DNA from: Actinomycetota bacterium
GTDB lineage: Bacteria; Actinomycetota; Actinomycetes; Mycobacteriales; HKI-0501
DNA: 64,000 bases
NCBI GenBank assembly: GCA_030840805.1
Contig: JAVEDU010000104.1
Span: forward strand, 55,788-119,787
Reading direction: 5' to 3'
Shown here: positions 42,282-52,097 of the stretch, one piece after another
Layout: each line of letters starts with the position of its first letter
Position numbering within the stretch: position 1 is the first letter of the stretch
Notes under the pieces: model-generated
Database searches by the model: none
What the model saw: the letters and a program-made list of their open reading frames with translations, nothing else
Told to the model about the DNA's origin: nothing
Translations under genes and position numbers: made by a program

Positions 42282-43880
42282 TCAGGAACCGCTCGCGAGA
42301 ACCACGCCCGCCTGGGCCGCGATGACGAGCCCCACGCAGACGACCAGCGACGCGGTGGCCAGCGGCAGCGCCCGCCGGAGCCGGGGCACCGGGCCGCCCC
42401 GGCGGTCCAGTGCGCGGCCCCAGCGGGCGAGCACATATCCGAGTCCCGCCAGCGTGATCGCCATGCCGAGCCCGTAGCCGGCGACGAGCACGATCCCGAA
42501 CCAGGTCCGGCCCAGCGCGACCGCGCCGAGCAGCACCACGACGGCGGACGGACTCGGCACGAGCCCGCCGGCGAAGCCCAGGACGAGCAGCCCGGCCCGG
42601 CGGATCGGCGGGGCGGCGGCGGGCGGGTGCTCGGGCGAGCGCGGTTCCGCGGGCCCGTGCGGGTGCGGGTGCGCGTGCGGTTCCGCGGGCCCGTGCGGGT
42701 GCGCGTGCGGGTGCGGGTGCGGGTGCGCGTGCGGGTGCGGGTACGGGTGCGCGTGCGGGTGCGGGTGCGGGTGCGCGTGCCCGTGCGGGTTCCCGTCCGC
42801 GTGCGCGGGCCCGTGCTTGTGCGCCGCCGCGAACACCTGGCGCCCGCGCAGCGCGCGGCCGAGCAGCGTGGCGCCCACCCCGGCCAGCATCAGCCCGCTC
42901 GCCACCCCCAGCCACGCGTACAGCTGGGTGGGCGCCAGCGCGACCGCGGTGGTGAGCACCGCGCCGAGCACCAGCACGCCGGCCGTGTGGGTCACGGTCA
43001 CCGTGCCCGCCACCGTCGCGGCCTGCCGGAACGCGCCGCGCTCCCCCACCAGGTACGCCGCCATCACGGTCTTGCCGTGTCCGGGCGCGAACGCGTGCGC
43101 CGCGCCGAGCAGCACGGACAGCAGCACGGCCACCATGCCGACGCCCACGCCCAGCCGCGGACGCCCGACGAAGTCGGTGAACGCCCGGGTCAGCGCGTCG
43201 ACTCCGCGCGAGGAGGCGGTCGCCGGCAGGTCGGCCGGGCCGCCCGCGAGCGGCGGTCCCCCGGCGCGGACGGCCAGCGTCGCGGCACGCACATCCAGCG
43301 GCGAGGTCAGCAGGTCGGCGGGGTAGGCGGTGAGCCGGTGGCTGACGCTGCCGGTCGGCACGTCCGCCCGCACGGTCATCCGGTCGCCGGCCGCGGTGAC
43401 CTCCCGCCAGCCGACCCGGTCGGCGAAGGCGCCGGACCGGTACTCGACGCGGCGGACGCCGTCGAGGGCGCCCGGCGCGGCGAACGTGCACTCCACCCGC
43501 AGCGTCGGCAGGCCCGCGGTCCCCGGCCGGAGCTCTCCCGCCGACCGACTCACCGACACGGGCCGGCCGCGGCCGTCGGCACGCACGTCGATCCCGGCCG
43601 CCACCGTGCCGCAGGTGCGCCGGGACCAGGCGGCGAGCTCGGCCGGGGCCACGGCGCCGTCGTGGTCGGCGTCGATCTCGGTGGTCCGGTACTGGAACGT
43701 GGGCAGTTCCGCGAGGTCCAGCACGTAGTCGACCCGGAGGCCGTCCGGGCGCACGACGAGCCCGCTGTACTGGTTCACGGTGAAGTTGCCGAGCGGGTGC
43801 GCGCTCGCGGCGGGCGCCACCAGCGCGCCCAGACCCGTGACGACCAGGAACACCCCGAGCAGGACGGCGAGGCGCCTCAC
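42282..43880 (-). CDS. NicO-type nickel/cobalt transporter with His-rich loop
   Basis: A 532-residue membrane protein. A signal peptide (VTGLGALVAPAASAHPLGNF) leads to an extracytoplasmic domain of about 200 residues, then helices with AHAFAPGHGKTVMAAYLVG, the NicO signature. Between two groups of helices lies a cytoplasmic-loop-like His/Pro stretch of about 50 residues (HPHPHAHPHGPAEPHAH-type repeats) that should bind divalent metal. LGFAGGLVPSPSAVVVLLGAVALG is the second conserved half. Homologues export or import nickel or cobalt; direction is not clear here. GTG 43880 overlaps the TPR gene stop (GTGA). Confidence 0.88.
   Translation of the reverse strand: MRRLAVLLGVFLVVTGLGALVAPAASAHPLGNFTVNQYSGLVVRPDGLRVDYVLDLAELPTFQYRTTEIDADHDGAVAPAELAAWSRRTCGTVAAGIDVRADGRGRPVSVSRSAGELRPGTAGLPTLRVECTFAAPGALDGVRRVEYRSGAFADRVGWREVTAAGDRMTVRADVPTGSVSHRLTAYPADLLTSPLDVRAATLAVRAGGPPLAGGPADLPATASSRGVDALTRAFTDFVGRPRLGVGVGMVAVLLSVLLGAAHAFAPGHGKTVMAAYLVGERGAFRQAATVAGTVTVTHTAGVLVLGAVLTTAVALAPTQLYAWLGVASGLMLAGVGATLLGRALRGRQVFAAAHKHGPAHADGNPHGHAHPHPHPHAHPYPHPHAHPHPHPHAHPHGPAEPHAHPHPHGPAEPRSPEHPPAAAPPIRRAGLLVLGFAGGLVPSPSAVVVLLGAVALGRTWFGIVLVAGYGLGMAITLAGLGYVLARWGRALDRRGGPVPRLRRALPLATASLVVCVGLVIAAQAGVVLASGS
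42650..42792 (-). repeat. Low-complexity repeats coding for the His-rich metal loop
   Basis: A degenerate 6- and 12-base tandem array (variants of GTGCGGGTGCGG on the plus strand) encoding alternating His-Pro, His-Ala and His-Gly. Its length is probably variable between strains through slippage. It also generates spurious Arg/Val-rich frames on the other strand. Confidence 0.8.
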
Positions 43881-45193
43881 CGGAGCCGCCTCAGCAGCGC
43901 GCGGGCCGCCGGGGCCTGCAGCACCGAGAAGTGCGGGTTGGTCGCGAGCGCGGCGGTCAGATCGCGCCGCGCGGCCGCCCGGTTGCCGACGGCGAGCTCG
44001 ATCGCCCCGAGGTGGTACCGCAGCGGGGCGCTCCGGGTGCCGAGCCGCTGGGCGGCGCGGGCGTGCGGCAATGCCTCGGTGTCCCGGCCGGCCGCGTGCA
44101 GGGCCCAGGCGAGCGCATCCTCGGCGAACACGCCCTGCCGGATCGCATAGGTCTTGCGTGCGGCGGCCAGGGCCGCCGCGGGACGGCCGTGGTCGGCGTC
44201 GAAGAGCGCCAGCTCGAGGTCGGTGTCCACGCCGTTGGTCCGCAGGAGCCGCTGTTCGGCCCGGACCAGCGCGTACTGCCGCTCGGCGCCGACGCGGTCG
44301 CCGGTGGCGGCGAGTAGGTCGCCGAACTCGGTCACGTAGGCGGGCTGCGGGATCCGGGTCACCAGGGAGCGGTACACCGCGACGGCCTCGGCGGTCCGGC
44401 CCCGGGCGACCAGCACCTTTGCCCTCCCCTCCCGCAACGGCAGGTAGTCCGGCGCCCGGCGGAGGCCCTCGTCGTACCGGGCCTGCGCGGTCGCGAGGTC
44501 GCCGGCGTTCCAGGCCAGCTCGCCGAGGTAGTACAGGGCGAAACCGGCGTCGTCATCGGAGGGTGCGACCTCCAGCGCCAGTTCGAGCGCCTGCCTGGCC
44601 CGGATGAGGTCGCCGCGCAGCTCCCAGGTGTACGACGCCCGCGCGTACGACGACGTGCCCGGGGCGAGGTCCACCATCCGCTGGATGGCCCGGTACGCCT
44701 CGTCGTACCGGCCGAGCTCGACGAGGGCGTCCCCGACCACGCCGTACGCGGGCGAGCTGTAGGCATCGACGGCGAGGGCCCGCCGGCCGAGGCGGAGCGC
44801 CCCGGCGAAGTCGTGGCGCGCCGCGGCGAGCGCGCCGAGCCCGACGAGCGCGAGGGCGTTGTCGGGCCTCCGCACCCGCAGCGACGCCGCGAACGCGCCC
44901 TGTGCCTTCGGGTAGTAGGACGGGTCGGCGGTGATCCGCGCCTGCTGCACGTACCCGAGGCCCAGTTCGGCCCAGGTGGCGTAGTCCCCCGGCACCTCCC
45001 GCAGGCGTTGCTGGGCCCGGGCGACGGACGCCGCGAAGTCCTGGCCCCCGGCCCGCGCCGCGACTGCCGCGGGGGGCCGCGGTACGCCGCTGCCCGCCGA
45101 CGGGCGCAACAGCGCCCCGGCACCGAACAGCAGGGCGGCGGCCACGACGGCGACTCCGCCCACCAGGGTCACGGTACGGACGACTCGGCGCAC
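43877..45193 (-). CDS. TPR repeat protein, membrane-anchored
   Basis: A 438-residue protein with one N-terminal hydrophobic helix (TVTLVGGVAVVAAALLFGAGALL) and about eight tetratricopeptide repeats (for example YATWAELGLGYVQQARI, ALALVGLGALAAARHDFAGAL, PAYGVVGDALVELGRYDEAYRAI). It is probably an extracytoplasmic scaffold. AAGGAG precedes the GTG at 45193; the frame could begin at TTG 45271 without support. It overlaps the transporter gene and diverges from the DUF4331 gene, an arrangement suggesting one functional unit. Confidence 0.85.
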   Translation of the reverse strand: MRRVVRTVTLVGGVAVVAAALLFGAGALLRPSAGSGVPRPPAAVAARAGGQDFAASVARAQQRLREVPGDYATWAELGLGYVQQARITADPSYYPKAQGAFAASLRVRRPDNALALVGLGALAAARHDFAGALRLGRRALAVDAYSSPAYGVVGDALVELGRYDEAYRAIQRMVDLAPGTSSYARASYTWELRGDLIRARQALELALEVAPSDDDAGFALYYLGELAWNAGDLATAQARYDEGLRRAPDYLPLREGRAKVLVARGRTAEAVAVYRSLVTRIPQPAYVTEFGDLLAATGDRVGAERQYALVRAEQRLLRTNGVDTDLELALFDADHGRPAAALAAARKTYAIRQGVFAEDALAWALHAAGRDTEALPHARAAQRLGTRSAPLRYHLGAIELAVGNRAAARRDLTAALATNPHFSVLQAPAARALLRRLR

Positions 45194-45422
45194 GGCGGTC
45201 TCCTTCCGGGCGGTACGGCCTGTCCCCCACCGTTCGGCGTGCACGCGTGTCCGGATTCGTCCGATCCGCAATCCGCCGGCCGGTCCGTGACGAAGGACCT
45301 ACCAGGGACGCGGATCGGCGGGTCCGCCGTCTCGGTCAGGAAAGGACCCACCACGGCAGGCGGCGACGCATCCGTCCACTGTGGACACCAACCCCACCAC
45401 ACCCCTCGGAAAGGGGTCTGCA

Positions 45423-46841
45423 ATGGAACAGGGAAACAGGCGAGGCCGACGGCGCAACGTCGCTGTCGCCGCCCTCGCACTGCTCGCGGTCGCGGGCTCG
45501 ACCACGGCACTCGCGCCCGGCGCCGCCTCGGCGTCCAGTCACCGGGAGGCGCCGCTCATCGCCGGCGAACCCCGGCTGGACAACACCGACGTGTACGCGT
45601 TCGTCGCGCCCGACGCGACGGACTCCGTCAACCTCGTCGCGAACTGGACTCCGTTCGAGGAGCCCAACGGCGGGCCGAACTTCTACCCGTTCGCGACGAG
45701 GACCGCGCACGACATCAACATCGACAACAACGGGGACGCGAGGCCGGACATCGTGTACCGGTGGACGTTCCAGAGCCACTACCGGAACACGGGCACGTTC
45801 CTGTACAACACCGGCCCGGTCGCCTCGATCCACGACGCGACCCTCAACTTCTACCAGACCTACACGCTGCAGCGGATCGACCGGCACGGCGCCAGGACCG
45901 TGGCGACCGGCCAGGCTGCTCCGTCTCGGGTCGGTGCGGCGTCGATGCCCGACTACGCCCACCTGGCGGCCCAGGCCGTCACCTCGGTACACGGCGGCGG
46001 CAAGACGTTCGCCGGCCAGGCCGACGACCCGTTCTTCCTCGACCTCCGCGTGTTCGACCTCCTGTACGGGGCGAACCTGAAGGAGTCCGGCCACGACACG
46101 CTGGCCGGGTACAACGTCAACACGATCGCCCTCCAGGTCCCGAAGAGCGATCTCGCACTGAAGGGTGACGCCGCCCGCAACCCGGTCATCGGCATCTGGA
46201 GCACGACCTCGCGCCACGGTGTCGGCGTGCTGAGGACCGATGGCCTGAACCTCGCGTCGTCCGGTGGTTCCTCCCAGGTCTCGCGCCTGGGGATGCCGCT
46301 GGTCAACGAGGTCGTGGTGCCGCTGAAGGCCAAGGACAAGTTCAACTCCTCGAAGCCGGCCGGCGACGCGCAGTTCCTGCCGTCGGTCACCCACCCCGAG
46401 GTCCCGGCCCTCATCGAGAAGATCTACGGCATCAAGGCACCGGCCGGTCCGCGGAAGGACCTGGTCCAGATCTTCCTGACCGGCGTGGCGAAGTCCACGG
46501 GTCCGGTCCAGGCGGATCTGAACTCGCAGCTGCTGAACAAGGACGTGGACCCGAAGGCGTTCCGGCCCTCGGAGCAGCTGCGGCTCAACATGGGCATCGC
46601 GCCGTCCGGTTCGCCCGACCGGATGGGAGTGCTCGCCGGTGACCTGGCCGGGTTCCCGAACGGCCGCCGACTCGGCGACGACGTCGTCGACGTCACGCTC
46701 CAGGCCGCGGAGGGCGTCCTGCTCCCCGGGCACGACAAGGGGGCGGACGGCCTCGGCGACGGGGTGAGCGCGAACGACCACGCGTTCGGCAGCACGTTCC
46801 CGTACGTCGCACTGCCGAACTCCGTCGCGGTCAACCAGTAA
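45423..46841 (+). CDS. DUF4331 family secreted protein
   Basis: A 472-residue exported protein. A twin-Arg-containing N-terminus (MEQGNRRGRRRNVAVAALALLAVAG) gives a signal peptide ending near ASASSHREAPLI; SSHREAP at the mature start is the hallmark of DUF4331. LDNTDVYAFVAPD, ANWTPFEEPNGGPNFYPF and the ending GSTFPYVALPNS are also typical. The function of the family is unknown. GGAAAGGGG precedes the ATG. It diverges from TPR and NicO-type genes. A strong hairpin follows at 46847-46880. Confidence 0.9.
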   Translation: MEQGNRRGRRRNVAVAALALLAVAGSTTALAPGAASASSHREAPLIAGEPRLDNTDVYAFVAPDATDSVNLVANWTPFEEPNGGPNFYPFATRTAHDINIDNNGDARPDIVYRWTFQSHYRNTGTFLYNTGPVASIHDATLNFYQTYTLQRIDRHGARTVATGQAAPSRVGAASMPDYAHLAAQAVTSVHGGGKTFAGQADDPFFLDLRVFDLLYGANLKESGHDTLAGYNVNTIALQVPKSDLALKGDAARNPVIGIWSTTSRHGVGVLRTDGLNLASSGGSSQVSRLGMPLVNEVVVPLKAKDKFNSSKPAGDAQFLPSVTHPEVPALIEKIYGIKAPAGPRKDLVQIFLTGVAKSTGPVQADLNSQLLNKDVDPKAFRPSEQLRLNMGIAPSGSPDRMGVLAGDLAGFPNGRRLGDDVVDVTLQAAEGVLLPGHDKGADGLGDGVSANDHAFGSTFPYVALPNSVAVNQ

Positions 46842-46846
46842 CACCC

Positions 46847-46880
46847 CGTACCCGGGCCCGCCGCCGCGGGCCCGGGTACG
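46847..46880 (+). terminator. Hairpin terminator after the DUF4331 gene
   Basis: A perfect 14-base stem (CGTACCCGGGCCCG at 46847-46860, complement at 46867-46880) with a 6-base loop, five bases after the stop. It would limit read-through into the small secreted protein gene 21 bases further on. Confidence 0.8.
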
Positions 46881-46901
46881 CCGAGCCCCGGGAGGACCAC
46901 C

Positions 46902-47336
46902 ATGCCCAGACCCAGCCGCACCGTCACGGCCGTGATCGCCGTCGCCGTCGCGGGTCTCGCGACCGCCGGGAGTGTGCTCGCCCGGAACTCCGCCGGCGCC
47001 CCGCCCGAGGCGCTGCCGGCCGCGGCGGCGTTCCGGATCGGCACGTGCCGCGTCATCGCCGGCCCCGTCCTCGCGATCGCCCGGCTCGACCGGACCCTCG
47101 GCACGGCGGACGCCGTCTCTCCCGCCGATCGCGCCACCCTCGCCGACGAACAACGCAAGCTCATCGCGGCGCGCCCCGCCGCGGAGCCCGGCCTCCGCGG
47201 AGCGCTGGACGGCCTCGTCACCGCGATCGGCTTCGTCCGCCTGCGGGTGGACTCCCACAGCTACGACGGCGGGGTGTGGCGTGAGGCCGATGCCCGCCGC
47301 CGCACCGTTCAGCAGCTCTGCGTCGGCGCGAGATGA
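46902..47336 (+). CDS. Small secreted protein of unknown function
   Basis: A 144-residue protein with a signal peptide (VTAVIAVAVAGLATAGSVLA) and a helical mature part that contains two cysteines (IGTCRVIAG and VQQLCVGAR) which could form a disulphide. I do not recognise a family. GGGAGG precedes the ATG. It lies between the DUF4331 gene and the NlpC/P60 gene, 28 bases before the latter, so it is probably expressed with one of them. Confidence 0.7.
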   Translation: MPRPSRTVTAVIAVAVAGLATAGSVLARNSAGAPPEALPAAAAFRIGTCRVIAGPVLAIARLDRTLGTADAVSPADRATLADEQRKLIAARPAAEPGLRGALDGLVTAIGFVRLRVDSHSYDGGVWREADARRRTVQQLCVGAR

Positions 47337-47364
47337 CCACACCCGAACGGAAGAGGTGGTAACG

Positions 47365-48507
47365 ATGAACGGACGCTCCCAGCGACGGACCACGGCTCTC
47401 TCACGTCCTCGACATCCGGCGGCGGCGACCGCGGCCGCCGCCGCGTTCGTACTCGCGGCCGCCCTCCCCGGGACGCCGTCCGCCGGCCCACATCGCGCCG
47501 GAGCGAACGATCTCCCGCTCCCGTCCGCGCCGGGGCCGGTGCGGGCCGAACCCGGCACCGCGGTCCCGCCGATCCCCTCGCTCGACGGGCTGCCGGACGC
47601 CGCCTCCGCGGCGGGGGCGACGGTCGCCCCGCGGCCGTACTCGGCCGCCGTCGAGCTCACCGCCGGTCCCGTCGGCGGTAGCTCCGCACCGGCCGCACTG
47701 CGCGCGGTGCGCTTCGCGCTCGGCCAGGTCGGCAAGCCCTACGTCTGGGGCGCGGAGGGGCCGGACACGTACGACTGCTCCGGCCTCGTGCAGGCGGCGT
47801 ACGCCTCGGCCGGAGTGGGCCTGCCCCGCGTCGCCAGGGCGCAGTACCGGGCCACGAGCCCGGTCCCGGTCGCCGCGATGATCCCCGGCGACCTGCTGTT
47901 CTTCGGCACCGACCCGGCGAATGCCGAGAGCATCCACCACGTGGGGATCTACCTCGGCAACGGCCTGATGGTGCACGCACCGACTGCGGGCGACGTCGTC
48001 CGCGTCGCCCCGGTGTGGTGGGCCGAGTTCTTCGGTGCCGCCAGGGTGGTCGGCGCGGTGCCCGGTCACGGGGACGCGGTGCCGCTCACGCTCCCGCCGC
48101 CGACCCCGGTCTTCCGCACGGTCGCGGCGCCGCTGCCGGCGACGCGCCGACCGGCGGCCGCGACCGGGGGGTCCGCCGCCGCGGTCTCCCCGGGCCGGCA
48201 CCCCGCGCGCGGCGAGGACCCGGGCGGCGAGCCCGGCACGGTCCCGGGTGTCGCCCCACCCGCCGGCCGCCCGGCCGGACAGCGGCGACCCGTCTGCCCC
48301 GCCGGGCCGGAGACGGGCCGCCCGGCGGCCGGACCGGCGGGTTCGGTGACCGGCCTGGTGACCGGCCTGGTGGGGACCGTCCTGCGGACGGAGCGGAGCG
48401 GGACGGCCACGGCGCCGTCGCCGGCCTGTTCCGCTCCCGACGCGGCCGCGTCCCGGTCCGGCGGCCGACCGGGCTCGGGTCGGCTTCCCCGGACCCGGGT
48501 TGGGTGA
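47365..48507 (+). CDS. NlpC/P60 family cell-wall hydrolase
   Basis: A 380-residue secreted protein. A signal peptide (AAATAAAAAFVLAAALPGTPSA) and a Pro/Ala-rich spacer lead to an NlpC/P60 domain at about residues 110-225: YDCSGLVQAAY has the catalytic Cys and SIHHVGIYLGNGLMVHAP the catalytic His. These enzymes cut peptidoglycan stem peptides, usually between D-iGlu and the diamino acid. The last 145 residues are a low-complexity Pro/Ala/Gly/Arg tail with no fold. AGAGGTGG precedes the ATG. Confidence 0.9.
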   Translation: MNGRSQRRTTALSRPRHPAAATAAAAAFVLAAALPGTPSAGPHRAGANDLPLPSAPGPVRAEPGTAVPPIPSLDGLPDAASAAGATVAPRPYSAAVELTAGPVGGSSAPAALRAVRFALGQVGKPYVWGAEGPDTYDCSGLVQAAYASAGVGLPRVARAQYRATSPVPVAAMIPGDLLFFGTDPANAESIHHVGIYLGNGLMVHAPTAGDVVRVAPVWWAEFFGAARVVGAVPGHGDAVPLTLPPPTPVFRTVAAPLPATRRPAAATGGSAAAVSPGRHPARGEDPGGEPGTVPGVAPPAGRPAGQRRPVCPAGPETGRPAAGPAGSVTGLVTGLVGTVLRTERSGTATAPSPACSAPDAAASRSGGRPGSGRLPRTRVG

Positions 48508-48664
48508 CTCCCGACCTCGACGGCGCCGTGCCGAGGCAGCGGGCCGACGAGGCACCGGAGTCGGGACGGGTCCGCGCATCTGCGGCCACGGCACGAACCG
48601 ACCGGGCGACCCGGCCCGGACACCGACCGACACGTCGGTGATGGGGACCGGGGCGCCCGGACCG

Positions 48665-50281
48665 TCAGCTGCCCGGCCGGTACTCCGCGAACCGGCTGCG
48701 CAGGTCCTTCTTGGAGAACTTGCCGACGCTGGTCTTGGGCACCTCGTCGACGAACTCGACGGCGTCCGGCAGCCACCACTTGGCCACCAGCGGTTCGAGG
48801 TGGGCGATGATCTCCGCCGGTGTGACGGTCTGACCCTCCTTGACCACGACGCAGGCCAGCGGCCGCTCGTCCCACCTGGGGTGCGGGATGCCGATCACCG
48901 CGGCCTCCTTCACCGCCGGGTGGCTCATGATCGCGTTCTCCAGCTCCACCGAGCTGATCCACTCGCCACCGGACTTGATGAGGTCCTTGGTGCGGTCGGC
49001 GATCCGGATCGACCCGTGCACGTCGATGGCGGCGACGTCCCCGGTCTTCATCCAGCCGTCCACGGTGGACAGCTCCACGCCGCTGTCCGGCCGGTAGTAG
49101 TCCTGCGCGCACCACGGGCCGCGGACCTGCAGCTCGCCGGTGGCGTCGTCGTCCCAGGCCAGCGTGTCGGTGGTGCCCGCCTCGACGATGCGGATCTCCA
49201 CGCCGAGCGGCGGGACGCCGGCCCGGGACCGCTGGGCGGCCTTGGTGGCGTCGTCGGCATCGGCGTACCGGCTGGCGAGCCGCGCGGAGGAGGCGACGGG
49301 GTGGGTCTCGGTCATCCCCCAGGCCTGCAGGATCGGCAGCCCGACCTGCTCCCGGTAGGCCTCCGACAGCGCCGCGGGGACCGCCGAGCCGCCGCAGCCG
49401 ATGTCGCGCAGCGTGTGCTCCCGGCCGGCCAGCAGCGGCAGCACCCCCTGCCAGATGGTGGGCACGCCGGCGGTGAACGTGACTCCCTCGTCGACGATCA
49501 GGTCGGCGATCCCCTGCGGGGCCATGACCGGCCCGGGGAAGACCAGACCGGCACCGACCGCCGGTGCCGCGTGCGCGATGCCCCAGGCGTTCGCGTGGAA
49601 CATCGGCACGACGGGCATCGCCACGTCCCGCTCGGACAGCCCGAAGACGTTCGGCTGCACCACCGACATGGTGTGCAGGAACGTCGAGCGGTGGGTGTAG
49701 ACGACCCCCTTCGGGTTGCCGGTCGTCCCGGACGTGTAACACATCGAGGCGGCCCGGTTCTCGTCCTCGACGTGGAAGTCCACCGGTGACGCGGCCGCCA
49801 GCAGCTCCTCGTAGTCGAGGATCCGGTCGTCGGCCGGGATGTCCGCCTGGCCTCCGTCCTCCATCACGACCACCTGGCGGACGGTCGTCATGGTGTCGAT
49901 CAGCGGCCACAACAGCGGCAGCACGGAGCGGTCGACGAAGATGACCTCGTCCTCGGCGTGGTTCGCGATGTACGTGAGCTGTTCCGGGAACAGCCGGATG
50001 TTCAGCGTGTGCAGGACGCGGCCCGTGCCGGGCGCGGCGAAGTACAGCTCCAGGTGCCGAGCCGAGTTCCACGCGAAGGTGCCCACCCGCCCGTCGGCGC
50101 TGATCCCGAGGGTGTCCAGGACGCCACCGAGTTTGCGGGTGCGCAGCGCCCACTCGGAGTACGTCGTCCGGACGACGCCGGTCGGGGAGTTCGTCGCGAT
50201 GGTCTTGTCACCGTGATGACGCTCGACGTAACGGAAGATCGAGTCGATCGTCAGGGGCGTCTGCTGCATGTGGCCGAGCAA
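48665..50281 (-). CDS. Acyl-CoA synthetase (long/medium-chain fatty acid or aryl CoA ligase)
   Basis: A 538-residue adenylate-forming enzyme. [20 protein letters not shown] is the AMP-binding motif, [12 protein letters not shown] the second core, [12 protein letters not shown] the hinge region and [12 protein letters not shown] carries the C-terminal catalytic Lys. It activates a carboxylic acid as its CoA thioester. Relatives open MLGLMQ-PLT; here TTG 50281 gives [11 protein letters not shown] with GAGAGAGG upstream, so I prefer it to ATG 50269. It is the last gene on this strand before a 293-base gap, downstream of the oxidoreductase and HpaB-type genes. Confidence 0.9.
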   Translation of the reverse strand: MLGHMQQTPLTIDSIFRYVERHHGDKTIATNSPTGVVRTTYSEWALRTRKLGGVLDTLGISADGRVGTFAWNSARHLELYFAAPGTGRVLHTLNIRLFPEQLTYIANHAEDEVIFVDRSVLPLLWPLIDTMTTVRQVVVMEDGGQADIPADDRILDYEELLAAASPVDFHVEDENRAASMCYTSGTTGNPKGVVYTHRSTFLHTMSVVQPNVFGLSERDVAMPVVPMFHANAWGIAHAAPAVGAGLVFPGPVMAPQGIADLIVDEGVTFTAGVPTIWQGVLPLLAGREHTLRDIGCGGSAVPAALSEAYREQVGLPILQAWGMTETHPVASSARLASRYADADDATKAAQRSRAGVPPLGVEIRIVEAGTTDTLAWDDDATGELQVRGPWCAQDYYRPDSGVELSTVDGWMKTGDVAAIDVHGSIRIADRTKDLIKSGGEWISSVELENAIMSHPAVKEAAVIGIPHPRWDERPLACVVVKEGQTVTPAEIIAHLEPLVAKWWLPDAVEFVDEVPKTSVGKFSKKDLRSRFAEYRPGS

Positions 50282-50574
50282 TGGCCGACCTCTCTCTCGG
50301 AAGGAACTGACCGTGCACTCCTCGCCGACCGGGGCCGGCAGGTGCAGCGTAGGCATCGTCGGCGACCGGGCAACTCCCGCTCGGTCGAATCGCGCCCGCG
50401 GCGGGGCCGGCGACCGGTCGGCCGGGAGCCGGCGGCGGTCCGAGGTGCCGCGCGCCGGGTGGATCGTGCGGCAGGCGGCCGGCCCGGTCCGGCGGGACCC
50501 GCGGGCTGCGGCCGGAGCGGATCGGCGGGTGCCCCCGGCGCCGGTCCGGCCGCGCTCTCCCCGGCTCCCGGCCG

Positions 50575-51588
50575 TCATCCCCGGACGAGCAGCTCCGAGC
50601 ACGTGTCGATCCACTCGTACGGCACCGAGAAGCTGCCGAGGTGCTGGAGCAGGACCTCGTGGACCCCCGCCGCCGCCATCGCGTCGAGCTGCGCGCGGAT
50701 CTCCGGCAGCGAGCCGAACAGGCAGAACTTCCGCGCGAACGTCAGCACGTCCGCATCCGAGACGAGATGGTCGACGGCCGCCACGGCGTGGGGCCAGTCC
50801 TTCGCGTGGACGAGGTCCGGGTACACCGGCGCCGCCGGCTCGCCGTCCCGCACGTGGACGCCGGCCGCCGCCAGCGCCGGGCCGGCCCCGAGGTGGTGGG
50901 CCATCGCGACGCAGACGGGCTTGAGCAGGCGGGCATCGCGGTCCGGCTCGTCGGTGGGGATGCAGAACGAGGTCATGAGCCGCTGGAGCGGGGCCAGCGC
51001 CGGGGCACGGAGCGCCTCGCCCTCGCCGACCTGCGCCAGGCTGCGGCGCAGCGCCGCCGGGTCGGACCCGTTCAGCACGATCACGCCGTCGGCGAGCTCA
51101 CCGGCGAGCGCGAGGTTGCGCGGACCGGTCGCGGCGACGAACAGCCCGCGGAGCTCGGTGTGCCCCTCCAGCCGGACCGGCCCCGACCCGAAGTCGTGCT
51201 CCGCACCGCCCGCGAGCCGGCGGAGCACCTCGATGGCGGTCCGCAGCTCGCCGGTGCGCGCGGACGGCAGGCCGACCGTGCCGGTGGACGAGCTGCCCGT
51301 ACCGAGCCCCATCGCGAACCGGTCCGGGGCCAGCTCGGCCACGGTCCGGTGGAGCCCGGCCAGCACCGAGAGGTGGCGGGTGCCCAGGCTCGACACCGCG
51401 ATCCCGACCCGGAGCCGGGAGGTGCGCTCCAGGGCGAGGGCCGCGGTGACGTACGGGTCTCGCCACAGCACCTGGGAGTCGGGGAACCACACCCCGTCGT
51501 AGCCGAGCTCGTCGCAGCGGGCGGCGGCGTCGGCCAGCTCCGGCGCGGGCACGCACGGCGGGATCCGGACCGAGATACGGAGGCTCAT
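50575..51588 (-). CDS. F420-type luciferase-like oxidoreductase
   Basis: A 337-residue luciferase-superfamily protein. DGVWFPDSQVLWRDPYV, GTRHLSVLAGLHRTVAELAPDRF and LGTGSSSTG resemble F420-dependent (methylene-tetrahydromethanopterin reductase-like) members. It starts at ATG 51588 with GGAGGTGG upstream and overlaps the flavin reductase (ATGA), so an FMN-dependent two-component monooxygenase is the alternative reading. It is a paralogue of the 63031-64000 product, sharing PDSQ-LWRD and TVAELAP-RF. Substrate unknown. Confidence 0.85.
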   Translation of the reverse strand: MSLRISVRIPPCVPAPELADAAARCDELGYDGVWFPDSQVLWRDPYVTAALALERTSRLRVGIAVSSLGTRHLSVLAGLHRTVAELAPDRFAMGLGTGSSSTGTVGLPSARTGELRTAIEVLRRLAGGAEHDFGSGPVRLEGHTELRGLFVAATGPRNLALAGELADGVIVLNGSDPAALRRSLAQVGEGEALRAPALAPLQRLMTSFCIPTDEPDRDARLLKPVCVAMAHHLGAGPALAAAGVHVRDGEPAAPVYPDLVHAKDWPHAVAAVDHLVSDADVLTFARKFCLFGSLPEIRAQLDAMAAAGVHEVLLQHLGSFSVPYEWIDTCSELLVRG

Positions 51589-52097
51589 CGGGCCACCTCC
51601 ACGGACCGGATGCCGAAGTACCGGCGGCCGCTGTAGACGAGCGGCGGCCGCTCGTCGAGCGGGCGGGCGGCCAGCACCGCGCCCACGACGATCACGTGGT
51701 CGCCGCCGTCGGCCGTCCGGTCGACCCGGCACTCGATCACGCTCGTCGAGTGTGCGAGGAGCAGGGGCAGCCCGTGGGGCCCGCGGCTCCACGGCACGGA
51801 CGCGAACCGGTCCACGCCCTTCGTGGCGAACAGCGCCGACACGTCGACCGCCCCCTCGTCCAGCACGTTGAGCGCGAAGCTCCCGGCGCTCTCCAGGATG
51901 GGCAGGATGCCCGCCCGCCGGTCCAGCGCGACGCCGAGCAACGGCGGGCGCTTCGACAGCGGGATGAAGCTGCCGACCGTGGCACCGTGCGGGGCGCCGT
52001 CGGCCCCCACCGTGGTGAGGATCGCGACCCCCTGCGGGAACCGGGCCACCGCCGCACGGAACCCGGCCAGCGCCGGGTACTGCTCGTCCGAGTCCAT
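51585..52097 (-). CDS. Flavin reductase (HpaC/RutF-like)
   Basis: A 170-residue flavin reductase domain protein: RFPQGVAILTTVGADGAPHGATVGSF, PPLLGVALDRRAG and GSFALNVLDEG are the family segments that bind flavin, with VECRVDRT-like and HVIVVGAV segments near the end. It uses NAD(P)H to make free reduced flavin for a monooxygenase. Two candidate partners are close: the HpaB-type hydroxylase at 52870 and the overlapping luciferase-like protein at 50575. Its ATG shares one base with the IclR gene stop (TGATG). Confidence 0.88.
   Translation of the reverse strand: MDSDEQYPALAGFRAAVARFPQGVAILTTVGADGAPHGATVGSFIPLSKRPPLLGVALDRRAGILPILESAGSFALNVLDEGAVDVSALFATKGVDRFASVPWSRGPHGLPLLLAHSTSVIECRVDRTADGGDHVIVVGAVLAARPLDERPPLVYSGRRYFGIRSVEVAR

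Noticed and set aside
42048..44150. A 700-residue plus-strand open frame with RVRVRVRV runs
   Set aside because: Antisense of the NicO-type gene and its His-rich repeats; no ribosome binding site or domain.
50282..50574. A gene in the gap between the CoA ligase and luciferase-like genes
   Set aside because: The open frames here are extensions or shadows of the neighbours and have no ribosome binding site or recognisable protein.
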